Assembly: GCA_034521955.1 (NCBI GenBank)
Contig: JAXHLT010000001.1
Location: 1-64,000, forward strand
Direction of reading: 5' to 3'
Length of the DNA: 64,000 nucleotides
Source: M55B127 sp034521955
Lineage (GTDB): Bacteria > Bacillota > Halanaerobiia > Halanaerobiales > M55B127
The notes beneath the pieces were generated by a model that saw nothing but the letters and a program-made list of their open reading frames with translations, ran no database searches and was not told the DNA's origin. The translations under genes and the position numbers were made by a program. Shown here piece by piece: positions 16,549-26,049 of this stretch. The stretch's first letter is position 1. Every line of letters starts with the position of its first letter.

Positions 16549-17408
16549 TTACATACTTACAACTCTAAAAATTACGTCACCAGAATAAGTACCATGAACA
16601 CTATCTCTTGTATAAGGAACTCTAAAGTTGTGTAGGTAATGTACCACCTTTACCAGCATCATAGTCTTTATCATAATGCTACTTTATCAACACTATCAAA
16701 TGTAGCTTCATATGGCCAAGAATCCCCAAGATTCATAGAAGTTCTTATATCCATATTTAAAGTAGTTCCCATTCCAACCAATGGTGAAGACTGAACTTCA
16801 TAGGTATAAGCTTCATTACCAAAAACATCTACTTTAAAAATATCACAACCGGCAATATAGATATCTGAACCAGGTTCTATTTCTGCATTTTTACCTGCTC
16901 CTAAAGACTTCCAATCTGCACCTATAAATCCGCCTACTTCATTATCAAACAATAGTTGATAACCCAAATAACCTTTTGGAGGACCGGTAACTCCACTAAG
17001 TGTACTTCTAGTAGCTGTAGCATCTGGACCAAAGCTTTGTAAAGTAGATTTACCCTCATTACCTGTTAAAGTGATTTCTAAATAACAAGGAATATAAGCC
17101 ACAACTGGAAGCTTAATTTCAAGCTCTTGGTCATTGTCATTATTTGTTTTATTTTTATCAACTGTATATCCAGATCTATCTATTCCAACTAAATTCACAA
17201 ATTTTGAACCATTTTCTCCTTCAGGATCTACTAAATTTGTCCAAATTATACCATCATCACCGGTTCTATCATATTCAACTCCATAATCATATTCTGTCCA
17301 ATACTCACTAGATGTCCAGTCCCCATCATCATTATTCTCAGCTAATACTCCCACAGAAAACATCAATACAAAGACTAACACTAAACCAACTACTAAATTC
17401 TTTTTCAC
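16549..17408 (-). pseudogene. Fimbrial subunit-like secreted protein, frameshifted near the C-terminus
   Basis: The open frame (16671-17408) encodes 245 residues with a signal peptide and a beta-rich mature domain (one disulphide-type pair of Cys in YIPCYLEITL and IAGCDIFKVDV). It stops at TGA right before TAA. Reading on in the next frame gives HYDKDYDAGKGGTLPT and, after another shift, NFRVPYTRDSVHGTYSGD then VIFRVVSM and a stop at 16549. That final strand (SGDVIFRVV) looks like a pilin donor-type C-terminal strand, so two indels have removed the natural end. Context (chaperone, usher) supports a pilin role. Confidence 0.68.
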
Positions 17409-17473
17409 TTCTAACTCCCCCTTATTATTGATATATAATGAATGACTGTATATTTAATACAGTCTATTACATC

Positions 17474-18307
17474 TTAATTTTTAGTATTTAGATATAAGAT
17501 GACTGGAAATTCTTTAAATCCCGAATATATTTTTGTAATATCTACTATTTCCATAAATATATCTATTTCTGTCCAATAATAGTTCTCACTTACAGTTCTA
17601 ATTCCACTGGTTATAAGTTTAGGCTTACTATTGATATTCACTGGTCCGTCTTTAGCATATTGTTCACCAATCATTTTTCTTGAGTATAAGTTTAGTTTAT
17701 CTGAAAGTTCTTTACCTTTATCATTAATATGACCATATAATTCCCAATTGGAGTTTGAAGCCACTTTTAAAACTACATCACCTCTACTGTTCATCTTATT
17801 ACTTGTTGTATCACTAAATATGATCTGCATATATTTTTGATTACCTAGTTCAAATAAGGCCCAACTATTTATTTGAAACAAAATCCTTTTTTCAAAAAGT
17901 AATTTTCCATTTATATCTTTCACTGTTAATATGTTTTCATATAAACCTGGTTTATCAATTGGTAGTAATTTAATTCTTGCTGGTATAACATAACCTGATG
18001 CATCTTGTATTAACTGACCTTGTGATATTACAAAAGAAGTATTTGAAACTACAAACTTTTGTGTTTCAAATAAGAACTCTAATCTGGAAATTGGTACTGT
18101 TCCATTTTCACCTATAAATAGTTCTGATTTAAGTTTAAATATTAGATCAGAATTTTCATAATCTGATATTTTTAGATTAATCAAAAAATCCGTATTTATT
18201 TCATTTTCAGGAGCAAAGCTACCAATAAACAAAGTGTCTTGTGATAATATTGGGAAAGTTATCAGAAGTATGAATACTATAGTTAATATACATATATATT
18301 TATTCAT
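17474..18307 (-). CDS. Secreted protein of the chaperone-usher locus (tip/adhesin or second chaperone candidate)
   Basis: 277 residues with a signal peptide (MNKYICILTIVFILLITFPILS). The mature chain is beta-rich with no cysteines. The first gene after the operator, 65 bp before the subunit gene. I do not recognise the family. Segments such as FVVSNTSFVISQGQLIQD and VPISRLEFLFE and a spacing of ~110 residues between two sandwich-like halves would fit either a two-domain adhesin or a chaperone-like protein. GGGGGTGG precedes the ATG. Confidence 0.65.
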   Translation of the reverse strand: MNKYICILTIVFILLITFPILSQDTLFIGSFAPENEINTDFLINLKISDYENSDLIFKLKSELFIGENGTVPISRLEFLFETQKFVVSNTSFVISQGQLIQDASGYVIPARIKLLPIDKPGLYENILTVKDINGKLLFEKRILFQINSWALFELGNQKYMQIIFSDTTSNKMNSRGDVVLKVASNSNWELYGHINDKGKELSDKLNLYSRKMIGEQYAKDGPVNINSKPKLITSGIRTVSENYYWTEIDIFMEIVDITKIYSGFKEFPVILYLNTKN

Positions 18308-18345
18308 TAGACTCCACCCCCTCTTTATGTTCTTAATCCTTTTTT

Positions 18346-18402
18346 ATCATAACACTCTTTACTATATATTTACTTTAAAAAGTTTCTAAAAATTCTCTAA
18401 AA
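18346..18402 (-). promoter_or_regulatory. SARP-type triple-heptamer operator and promoter of the fimbrial operon
   Basis: On the minus strand TTTTAGA (18402-18396), TTTTAGA (18391-18385) and TTTTAAA (18380-18374) repeat with an exact 11-bp period. TATGAT (18351-18346) begins 22 bp after the third heptamer. Heptamer sequence, period and distance to the -10 box match the promoter at 10545-10601. Confidence 0.75.
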
Positions 18403-18411
18403 CTAACTTTT

Positions 18412-18741
18412 TTAAAATTTTTTTAAAGAAAAAATGGGTTTTAGATCAGGATAATTTTTGTTAAATAATTTATTTAATCTACTTACTATATCTTCTCCAT
18501 AATAGATACTTGCATTATTTAATAATAGTAAAATTTGTTTATTTACAGTTTTAGAAATTATATCTTTTGTTCTAATCAGGTGAATTAAATCCTCAAAAAC
18601 ACTTTTTAAAACTAACTTTTCAGGTGGGTTTTCAAAGGAAATAGCAATAAACAAAAAATGTTCTCCTCTTCTTTTCTCTAATCTTAAGATTCTATTAAAA
18701 ACTTTCTCTTCACATACGAAAGCTCCAATGTTTTCTTCCAT
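18412..18741 (-). CDS. Stand-alone homologue of the SARP regulator's C-terminal domain
   Basis: About 109 residues. ATG 18741 has GGGTGAT upstream and is preferred to the ATG 25 codons earlier. It aligns with the last ~110 residues of the neighbouring regulator: both have a V/L-FN-x-I-x2-L-E-x-R segment, a region ending (R)-x-(G/K)-D-(V/I)-I, and I-(F/L)-(V/L)-(I/L)-L. The pattern resembles a class III cyclase/GGDEF fold that has lost its catalytic motif. The function is unknown. It could modulate the full-length regulator by forming mixed dimers (inference). Confidence 0.65.
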   Translation of the reverse strand: MEENIGAFVCEEKVFNRILRLEKRRGEHFLFIAISFENPPEKLVLKSVFEDLIHLIRTKDIISKTVNKQILLLLNNASIYYGEDIVSRLNKLFNKNYPDLKPIFSLKKF

Positions 18742-18851
18742 ATTAATCACCCGCTCATATCTAATAGATTTATAATCTAATATAAATATAACATTTAATA
18801 TTTGAATTATTCTCAATATAATTTATAAAAAATTTCGATTAAATAATTAGA

Positions 18852-18882
18852 CAAAAAAAATACCCCGCTTTTAACGAGATAT
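18852..18882 (-). terminator. Terminator of the SARP regulator gene
   Basis: Minus-strand ATATCTCG (18882-18875) pairs with CGGGGTAT (18867-18860) followed by eight T. Confidence 0.8.
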
Positions 18883-18890
18883 TTTAAAAA

Positions 18891-20021
18891 TTATTTACCT
18901 GTAATTTCCTTAAAATCAAACTTTGGTTTTTTATTAATATTAAAACCACTTAAATATTTAAAAATCCGCTGTATAATATAGTTCATTTTCACAAGATTTG
19001 TATCATGCAGTATAACAAATATTTTTTTATTATAACAACATATTACATCACCAGATCTAAATAAATCACCTAAGTTATTACATATTTCACCAAAATCATA
19101 TCCACTTAAATTAATCTCTTCAAAGTCCATCTCTAGCAAAGTGAATATTTCATTGGTTCTTGTAATTTGTCTGCTTTCCAACTCATATATTTTATTAAAA
19201 ACCTCTAAATCACATTTTAAAGCACCTTTAGTATTTTCCTGTTCAATTATGTGATTATGAATTATCTCACTGTTTTTTATTTTATTAAATGTCTTTTGTA
19301 TATTCTTGCCCGGCTCAATACCAAGTTCTTTTTTTACAATACTTTCATATCTTTCATACATTTGTATTGCATCATAAATTTTACCTGTCCTAGCCAATAT
19401 ATTCATAGTCAACTCATAATATTCTTCTCTATATAATTCCTTATTTAATACTTTCTTTAAATATTTTAATGCCTCATTAAATTCATCTTTTTTATACAAT
19501 TCTTCACTTAATTTATAAATTATATCTAAATACTTTTCTCGTAAATTTGTTCTAACATCTTCTACCCAATATTCATATCTCAATCCAGGCAATAGATCTC
19601 CTTGATAAAGATCAACAGCATTTTTTAAAGTATCAATAGAATTATTAGATTGACATTTATTATATAAATTATCAAACTCTTCCCAGTCTATCCATAAAGA
19701 ATATTTATTATTAAATTTATAACTTTTTGTTTTATTGATTAAAATATCTTTTAAACCAATATTTTTTCTTAATAAGTATATCGTATTATATAATCTTTTA
19801 ATTCCAGTTTCTGGATCAATTTCTGGCCAAAAAAGTTCAACTAGTTCTTCATTGTATATTTCCTTATTTCTGTTTAACAAAAAATATATAAAAAGCTTAA
19901 GTGCTTTATCTGAACTCCAATCTTCTCTTTTAGTTAACCTGCCATTATATTTAATTAAAAATTGACCAAGACTATAAATTTCTAGGTCTGGCTTTTTTTC
20001 AAAAGAACTTTCTATAACCAT
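18891..20021 (-). CDS. SARP/BTAD-family transcriptional regulator with extra C-terminal domain
   Basis: About 376 residues. Winged helix (~5-100: LEIYSLGQFLIKYNGR, ELFWPEIDPETGIKRLYNTIYLLRK), BTAD with TPR-like helices (~105-260: AVDLYQGDLLPGLRYEYWVEDVR, REEYYELTMNILARTGK, ELGIEPGKNIQ), then a ~110-residue C-terminal domain also found alone at 18412-18741. AAAGGCGG before ATG 20021 decides the start. It is upstream of the fimbrial operon, whose promoter carries phased heptamers, and is the likely activator. Confidence 0.88.
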   Translation of the reverse strand: MVIESSFEKKPDLEIYSLGQFLIKYNGRLTKREDWSSDKALKLFIYFLLNRNKEIYNEELVELFWPEIDPETGIKRLYNTIYLLRKNIGLKDILINKTKSYKFNNKYSLWIDWEEFDNLYNKCQSNNSIDTLKNAVDLYQGDLLPGLRYEYWVEDVRTNLREKYLDIIYKLSEELYKKDEFNEALKYLKKVLNKELYREEYYELTMNILARTGKIYDAIQMYERYESIVKKELGIEPGKNIQKTFNKIKNSEIIHNHIIEQENTKGALKCDLEVFNKIYELESRQITRTNEIFTLLEMDFEEINLSGYDFGEICNNLGDLFRSGDVICCYNKKIFVILHDTNLVKMNYIIQRIFKYLSGFNINKKPKFDFKEITGK

Positions 20022-20292
20022 ATGATAACCGCCTTTCAAACGGAATTAAAATTATAATTAAAAGTCTTTTAATATCTTGTATTATATTTAGTTAGTTTAA
20101 TATTATAATTAGATAAAACCTGGTGAAATCCTTCTTTATAATAATATTTATTAATAATATTTATAATTATAAAATATCAAATATATTCGGTTCGTTGACT
20201 TTCTTAAACAAATGTTAAATACTTTATTTTATTTTATACCCCCTTTGGATATAATGCTTATTTTATGAATATTATAACTGGAGGTAAATAAA

Positions 20293-21265
20293 ATGTATTC
20301 ACTTTATATCATTTCGATAGTTTCATTATCAATCTCTTATTATTTTAACAAAGATAAAACAAAACAATCTTTAAAAATCGCCTGGAAAAAATTTAGTAAA
20401 ATACTACCTGGGTATTTAAAACTATTAATAATCTTGTCATTTGTTTTATTAATCTCAGATGATATTATCATTAGATATCTTGGAGGTAGTGATATTATTG
20501 GATAATAATTGGTTAATTATGGTTCAATAACTATGATGCCTGGATTTATTGCCTATCCTTTATCTGGTATATTACTAGAAAGGGTGTAAGTTATATGGTT
20601 ATCGCTTCTTATAACCACTTAATGATGGCTGGAGTAGTTACTTATCCTGTCGAAAAAGAATATATGAAAAAGCTACAATTAAGAATATTGCTAGTTTTGT
20701 TATTGCTGCAATCATAGCTTGCAACTGGAATCTTTATGGGAGGTCTTTTAAATGAAAAAGAATAAAATAGTACAAGAAATAATATTATCTCTTTATCTTT
20801 TATATCCCTAATATTACTATCTTATATATTAAATTATAATTTAGGAATGAGAATTGGAGATAATTTCATGATTTTTGCTAGAGATATGATAAAAATACTT
20901 ACCACCTGCTTTTATATTAATTGGTTTATTTGATGTTTGGGTAGATAGAAAAACAATAGAAAAAAACTTTGGAAAGACATTCTGGATTTAAAAAATATAT
21001 TTATTCTATACTTTTAGCAGCCACAACTGTTGGAGGTACTTTTGTAGCTTTTCCTGTAGCAAATTCATTATATCATAAGGGTGCAGGCTATAGCTCTATC
21101 TTTACTTATATTACAGCAGCTTCACTAGTTATGATACCGATGAGTATTATGGAAGCATCAATTTTAGGATTAAAATTTACTTTTATTAGAATTGGAGTAT
21201 CATTACCATTAGTTGTAATTAGTTCTGTTTTATTAGAAAGATACTTTAAAAATAGAAGATTATAA
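20293..21265 (+). pseudogene. Broken permease gene(s), ArsP/COG0701-like membrane protein
   Basis: Open pieces at 20293-20505 and 20969-21265 and unlisted pieces between them can be joined only through several stops and frameshifts. Recognisable segments include YGSITMMPGFIAYPLSG, SYMVIASYNHLMMAGVVTYP and ATTVGGTFVAFPVANSLYHKG, which resemble COG0701-type permeases. The first stretch would be one ~165-residue half and the second another; the family often has two neighbouring halves. Good GGAGG site at the first ATG. Not expected to be functional. Confidence 0.65.
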
Positions 21266-21338
21266 GTTACCAAAAGCAGCTTAAAGGTTATTTATATCTC
21301 TTGCTTTTTAACCATTTCTATGTTAATATATTTTATGT

Positions 21339-21425
21339 GCCGAAGTGGCGGAATTGGCAGACGCGCCGGATTCAAAATCCGGTGGGGTTAAACTCGTATG
21401 GGTTCAAGTCCCATCTTCGGCACCA
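21339..21425 (+). tRNA. tRNA-Leu (anticodon CAA)
   Basis: Acceptor GCCGAAG pairs with CTTCGGC, D-arm TGGCGGAATTGGCAGAC, anticodon stem CCGGA/TCCGG with loop TTCAAAA (CAA reads TTG), a long variable arm as in class II tRNAs, T-arm GGGTTCAAGTCCC, and encoded ACCA. All arms are intact. Confidence 0.97.
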
Positions 21426-21442
21426 CTTAAATAACAACGATT

Positions 21443-21475
21443 AAAGCCCCTCATCTAAGAGGGGCTTTTTAGTAT
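21443..21475 (+). terminator. Terminator after tRNA-Leu
   Basis: AAAGCCCCTC pairs with GAGGGGCTTT and is followed by TTAGT. Confidence 0.85.
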
Positions 21476-21736
21476 TTATATACAAAACCTGCAGAATAAT
21501 TGCTAATTATTCTTGATTTTTTTGTTTTCATTTTTTCTATCTCAATACTAAATTTTCCTAAAATTCAAGATGTTATTTCATATAAGGTTGATATTAGCTG
21601 GTGTTATTATAATTATGTACTTTTTATCAGTATTTATGCACTCGTTGGGCGCTAGGTTCATTAATATACTCTTATTTTAGCCTATACAATTTCACTGGTT
21701 TTAAACTCTGAAGTTATCAATCCATAAGTTCAATTT

Positions 21737-21784
21737 CATATAGGTTTGTGTCCCATCTGGACACCGCTTAAATAATAAATATTA
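21737..21784 (+). repeat. Decayed copy of the tRNA-Leu 3' end and downstream flank
   Basis: CATATAGGTTTGTGTCCCAT and the following bases align with 21395-21443 (CGTATGGGTTCAAGTCCCAT...), continuing through the CACC(A/G)CTTAAATAA flank beyond the tRNA. About three quarters of the ~48 bases agree. It could be an old attachment-site copy or the remnant of a tandem tRNA. The 21476-21736 stretch between holds nothing else I recognise. Confidence 0.55.
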
Positions 21785-21915
21785 ATTTTACTCTAGTGAA
21801 CTACTCGGCATTAAAATACCGAGCTTCATAGTCGCTTGATCCGATCGGACACAAGATGAATTTCACCCGCAATATCGATCAAGTTACCTATTCGGGTAGT
21901 CCGTACCCACTACTC

Positions 21916-23261
21916 CTATCTTGTTACAGACTCGGAGATACTTTTAATTAAAAAGTTTAAGCTACAAATTGGTGGCTGTTCCATGAGTATTTGATTAGAA
22001 TTATTTAAACCTTCAACTTTGAGGTCAATATCAGGACCTTTGCGTCTTTGGTATAGATATTTTCTTAAAATATTGAAAGCACCTACAGTATCAGCGTTAA
22101 AGGTTTTATTTTTCGGTTACATATAAACCTCGTTTTTTACGGTTAGAACCTTGGGCATATTTTTTAGTGACCTTTTTGGTATAAGGACTACATTGGCTAG
22201 TATAGTCTTCATTCTTTTTGATTAAATTGATACCTTTTAATTTGAGCTTATACTCTAATTGGTGGTATATTTCTTCATAAGGAAGTTGATGTAGCTTTTG
22301 GTTGTTTACCTTGCCGATATTGTTATCGCCTCTGATACCTTTGATATTGCCGACTATAACTCTATTAATGTTATGGTCGATACAATAATCAACTATCTTT
22401 TTAGTAGCACAATGAATTAGATGTCTAATATCTGTCTGATCTCGTTTTGGTATAGTTGTTTTAATCGTTTAGAAGTTTTCTTGCCTTGTGAGTTTAAGAT
22501 AGTATTGAAAGTGTTTTATCTTCTTGTTAAAATACCGACTGGTACTTAAATATTGACCGCCATCTAGAATAAAACTCTCTTTGGTTTTGTTCGAATAACA
22601 AGCTGCAAGGTTATTAATTCCTAGTATCGATAGACAGATAATTGCCGTTATCGGGTTTAATTTGTGGTGTATTGACTTTATAAGTTAGGATAAGTTTATA
22701 ATTGTCATTAACTAAAGGTTTAAACTCTAATCTAGTAGTATTATTTAAAATATGCTCTCTATTCATCAGATAAAAGCTCTTTAGGCACTTTTATCCATAA
22801 GAATTTTTGGTTGATAGAGTATTCATCTTTTAAATAATCCTTTAGTTGTTTAGGGATCGATAATCTTAATTTATTATCTATAACCTTAAACCCGTGGTTA
22901 AGAAAACGGAAATTGAATTTATCGTCTTTAGGCTTATATGATGGTGGTTTAGGTTTGCCTGTATATTTGTTAGGGTTAGATTTATAGTCTTTGAGAGATT
23001 TAAAATAGGATTTCCAATTGTCTGATAGGAACTTTAAAGTCTCTGGGCTGTCTGTGATGGTAGATTTTTATACCAAAAATGATCTTTTAGCTCTTTCTTT
23101 TGGTTATACCAGTCAGGAAAATCTTTATCACTGTCTTTAGAGTAATTTCTTCGTTCATAGTTGCCGACATTATATAATCTTGCACTTGCATATCCTAGAC
23201 AGCCAAGTATAATCTGTTGCGTTTTGTTTGGCTTGAAGATAAAATTTTCAGCTAGTTTCAT
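21916..23261 (-). pseudogene. tnpB: TnpB (RNA-guided nuclease ancestor) pseudogene
   Basis: The N-terminus is open at 23034-23261 (MKLAENFIFKPNKTQQIILG...). After that the frame is interrupted repeatedly. C-terminal pieces still read NADTVGAFNILRKYLYQRRK, the zinc-finger/RuvC-III region in which NADxxGAxNI is characteristic, ending at TAG 21918-21916. The length of the restored gene, ~1.35 kb, is normal for the family. Confidence 0.85.
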
Positions 23262-23299
23262 CGATCTTACACCTCCTTTCTTATAGCAATTTAAAAAGA

Positions 23300-23710
23300 T
23301 TAATTGTCTTTTTGATTTTCGATATACTGTTTGACAGACTCTTTAGAGATATTGCCAACGGTTTCAACATAGTAAGATTTGTTCCACAAGTGGCCTTCAT
23401 ATAGTTGTTGTTTTAAACTATCAAACTCTTTTAAAAGCAATCGCCCAGTAATTCCTTTAGCCATTTTGACTATATAGCTAGGAGAAATTTTAGGGTGAGC
23501 TGTTGCAAACAGATCAACATGATCGTGGCATTATTTCCATCGTTTCGATAATAAACTCTTTATCATCGGCTACTTGATATAAGATATCTTTAAGTCTAGA
23601 TTCAATCTCGTCTTTGAAAACTTTTTTCGGTATTTGGTTGTAAAGATAATGTGATATCCGACATTATAAACACAAGTTCGTGCGTGAACCAAGTTATTTT
23701 TGTTGCCCAT
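23300..23710 (-). pseudogene. tnpA: TnpA (Y1 HUH transposase) pseudogene
   Basis: Starts at ATG 23710 with GAAAGGTGAT upstream: NLVHARTCVYNVGYHIIFTTKYRKK, then a frameshift in a poly-A run, then DEIESRLKDILYQVADDKEF, then a second frameshift inside the HUH motif (MP-DHVDLFATAHP). The usual HVH reads HVD, so one metal-binding His is gone as well. The tyrosine region (YVETVGNISKESVKQYIENQ) is preserved. Confidence 0.85.
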
Positions 23711-23794
23711 AGCCATCACCTTTCTTACATATAGTATATTATCAACAAGTTATAAAGTCAAGTTTAATAGAAAGTTGTTGATGTTACATATGGT

Positions 23795-24022
23795 ATGACA
23801 AAATCAAAACCGAGCATATTCATCACCCATTTGAAAAAAGGGTGGGTTCTTTGCTCTTTATTCCTAAAAAAAGCTGATGATGACAAGATAGTAAATGGAG
23901 TATCATCCTGGTATATCCAGGGTTTAAACCAAGGTGAAACTGAGTTGACATTTGAACTATACCAGGACTGGAACAAAGAAGAAATAAATAAAACAGTAAA
24001 ATATATAATTGAAGTAAAATAG
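23795..24022 (+). pseudogene. Chagasin-like (I42) peptidase inhibitor, C-terminal remnant
   Basis: Residues 25-75 of the open frame read KIVNGVSSWYIQGLNQGETELTFELYQDWNKEE then TVKYIIEVK-like sequence, the order of the C-terminal half of chagasin-family inhibitors (SSW, GxTxLxFxYxRPW, YxIxV). The upstream 20 codons do not look like the family and carry no signal peptide. The IS605 element ends right there, so its insertion probably removed the 5' half. Terminator follows. Confidence 0.5.
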
Positions 24023-24056
24023 TATAAAAAACAAATAATATCTAACTCCATATGAA

Positions 24057-24092
24057 AAATGGGATAAGAGGCTTCTCTTATCCTATTTTTTT
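24057..24092 (+). terminator. Terminator after the inhibitor remnant
   Basis: GGGATAAGAG pairs with CTCTTATCC(T), followed by ATTTTTTTA. Confidence 0.8.
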
Positions 24093-24288
24093 ATGCATAA
24101 AGATATTAATTTTGATTAAATGTGTTATAATATTTGAGAACTTTTAGCTATCTTTTTATAAATTGATTATTTCTTTATTCAAGTTTACCCTTTTCCCATT
24201 TATAAGAGAGGTATTACATATTTTTATTGAAAATAATAAATAATTTGATATACTAATATAATATTCACAACATAAAGGAGAATATTAA

Positions 24289-25857
24289 ATGGAACAGGAA
24301 TTAAACTTTTTTTATTTATTTTTATCTTTTATACCATTAATCTCAATTTTAACTTTAATTATGGGTTTTAAATGGGGTGGAGGTAAAGCAGGTGCTTTCA
24401 GCTGGTTTATCGCTTCAATTATTGGTTATTCATTTTTTGGTGCAGATCTTAATCTTATTGCTGTCTCATCATTAAAGGGTTTGTGGACCACTGTTTTCAT
24501 TTTATACATCATCTGGGGGGCAATGGCCTTATATAATATTGTTGCAAAAATTGATGGTTTTGAAGTTATATCAGAAACATTCACAGGACTTACAGGTAAA
24601 AGCAAGGTATTACAGTTACTAGTCATTAGTTGGGTTTTTGTTTCTCTTCTTCAGGGAGTGGCTGGTTTTGGTACTCCAATAGCTGTTGCAGCACCATTAT
24701 TAGTTGGCTTAGGATTCAGTCCTATTGTGGCAACAAGTGCCGCTTTATTAGGTAGAGCTTGGGCGGTAACCTTTGGTTCACTTGGTTCATCATATGCAGC
24801 ACTAATAAAAATGACTGATCTTGATCCTAATGCTTTAGCTTTTTGGAGCAGTATATTTTTAACTGTAGTATGTATAATAACAGGATTGAGTATATCATAT
24901 TTATATAATAAAAAAGAAGGACTTAAAAAAGGTGCTCCTGCAGCACTTATACTTGCAGTCAGTATGGGAGGAACTTTGATAATAACTGCAAATTTTGTTT
25001 TACCTTATATAGCAACATTGGTAGCGGGCTTGGTAGGAATGATAGTTGGTACATTTATTTTACCTAAAACTAAATGGTACAATACAGGTAATGTAAAAAC
25101 AAAATCAAAAACCAGTAGTATTAGTTTTCATACTGCTTTTACTCCCTATTATTCATTATTAGCTTTAGCTTTTATAATATATTTAACACCTATAAAAGAA
25201 ATTTTTTCAGTTTATAAAATTGGTTTACCATTTCCAAGAACAGAAACAGCTTTAGGTATAGTTAATAATGCAACCACTTCATATTCTCCGATTGCTATTT
25301 TTACAACACCTGGAACATTAGTTTTACTTTCAGTAATTATATCAATTATTATATTTATTAAAAAAGGCTTATGGAAAAAAAGTTATGGTAAAGAAATTTT
25401 CAAGTCTTTAATAAACCAAGCAATCCCTGCTACTGTAACAATTATGACTATGAGTATGATGGCTGTAGTAATGATAGAAACTGGTATGACTTCATTTTTA
25501 GCTAAGGGAACTGCAGAAATGGCAAGCAGTATTTTTCCTATTATTTCGCCATTTATAGGAATATTAGGAACATTTATGGCTGGAACTAATTCTTCTTCAA
25601 ATATAATCTTTGGAGCTTTTCAAAAAAATGTAGCTATTTATTTAGGTATTAATAGTGTTATTATAGCTTCTCTTCAAACTACTGGAGGATCTATTGGTAC
25701 CATTATTGCACCTATGAATGTTGCTTTAGGTACAGGAGTCACAAAAATTGTGGGAAAAGAAGGAGAAATACTCAAAAATATTTTTAAGTATGTTATAATA
25801 ATGGGATTATCTGTTGGGATCCTTGCGTATATCTTAATATATTTTTTGGGATTTTAA
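24289..25857 (+). CDS. lldP: L-lactate permease (LctP/LldP family)
   Basis: 522 residues, about 13 membrane spans. SLLQGVAGFGTPIAVAAPLL and the C-terminal GTFMAGTNSSSNIIFGAFQ with QTTGGSIGTIIAPMNVALG are hallmark motifs of lactate permeases. AAAGGAGAAT precedes the ATG. It probably exchanges or imports L-lactate or glycolate with protons or sodium. A 52-residue membrane protein follows 33 bp downstream, likely in the same transcript. Confidence 0.93.
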   Translation: MEQELNFFYLFLSFIPLISILTLIMGFKWGGGKAGAFSWFIASIIGYSFFGADLNLIAVSSLKGLWTTVFILYIIWGAMALYNIVAKIDGFEVISETFTGLTGKSKVLQLLVISWVFVSLLQGVAGFGTPIAVAAPLLVGLGFSPIVATSAALLGRAWAVTFGSLGSSYAALIKMTDLDPNALAFWSSIFLTVVCIITGLSISYLYNKKEGLKKGAPAALILAVSMGGTLIITANFVLPYIATLVAGLVGMIVGTFILPKTKWYNTGNVKTKSKTSSISFHTAFTPYYSLLALAFIIYLTPIKEIFSVYKIGLPFPRTETALGIVNNATTSYSPIAIFTTPGTLVLLSVIISIIIFIKKGLWKKSYGKEIFKSLINQAIPATVTIMTMSMMAVVMIETGMTSFLAKGTAEMASSIFPIISPFIGILGTFMAGTNSSSNIIFGAFQKNVAIYLGINSVIIASLQTTGGSIGTIIAPMNVALGTGVTKIVGKEGEILKNIFKYVIIMGLSVGILAYILIYFLGF

Positions 25858-25890
25858 AAATATTTAGTAATATAGTTAGGAGTTTTTTGT

Positions 25891-26049
25891 ATGAATAAAA
25901 ATAGAAAAGGATTATTATGGTCGGTCTTAATCATTTGGGTGAATTTTCCATTTTTATATTGGGGTGTACTTTCAGATAAACCTGTTATTATTGCTATAGG
26001 TTTGCTAATTACTGCTATTGGTACTGGTTTAACATTAGTTTTTGGTTAA
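25891..26049 (+). CDS. Two-span small membrane protein downstream of lactate permease
   Basis: 52 residues: MNKNRKGLLWSVLIIWVNF, then PFLYWGVLSDKP, then VIIAIGLLITAIGTGLTLVFG. A basic N-terminus and two hydrophobic helices joined by a short loop. TTAGGAG lies 10 bp before the ATG. I do not know the family. Its position suggests a small accessory subunit of a transporter. Confidence 0.6.
   Translation: MNKNRKGLLWSVLIIWVNFPFLYWGVLSDKPVIIAIGLLITAIGTGLTLVFG

Larger units (their letters stand above)
21796..23800 (-). mobile_element. Degenerate IS200/IS605-family element
   Basis: Contains tnpA then tnpB remnants on the same strand. The right end has a CTCGG/CCGAG hairpin (21803-21824) close to GTGAA at 21796-21800, which reads TTCAC on the element strand. 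The left end is not sharply defined; an imperfect ACCC/GGGT hairpin lies at about 23826-23845, and the boundary probably falls between 23740 and 23850. The tnpB 3' end and the following ~150 bases are where an omega-RNA would be encoded. Both genes are broken, so it should be immobile without help. Confidence 0.78.

Noticed and set aside
16671..16673. TGA at the end of the pilin-like open frame as a selenocysteine codon
   Set aside because: It is followed at once by TAA in frame, and the protein continues in other frames, so frameshifts explain it better.
20503..20760. Stops inside the permease region as recoding
   Set aside because: Several different stops (TAA, TAA, TAG, TGA) and frame changes occur; this is decay.
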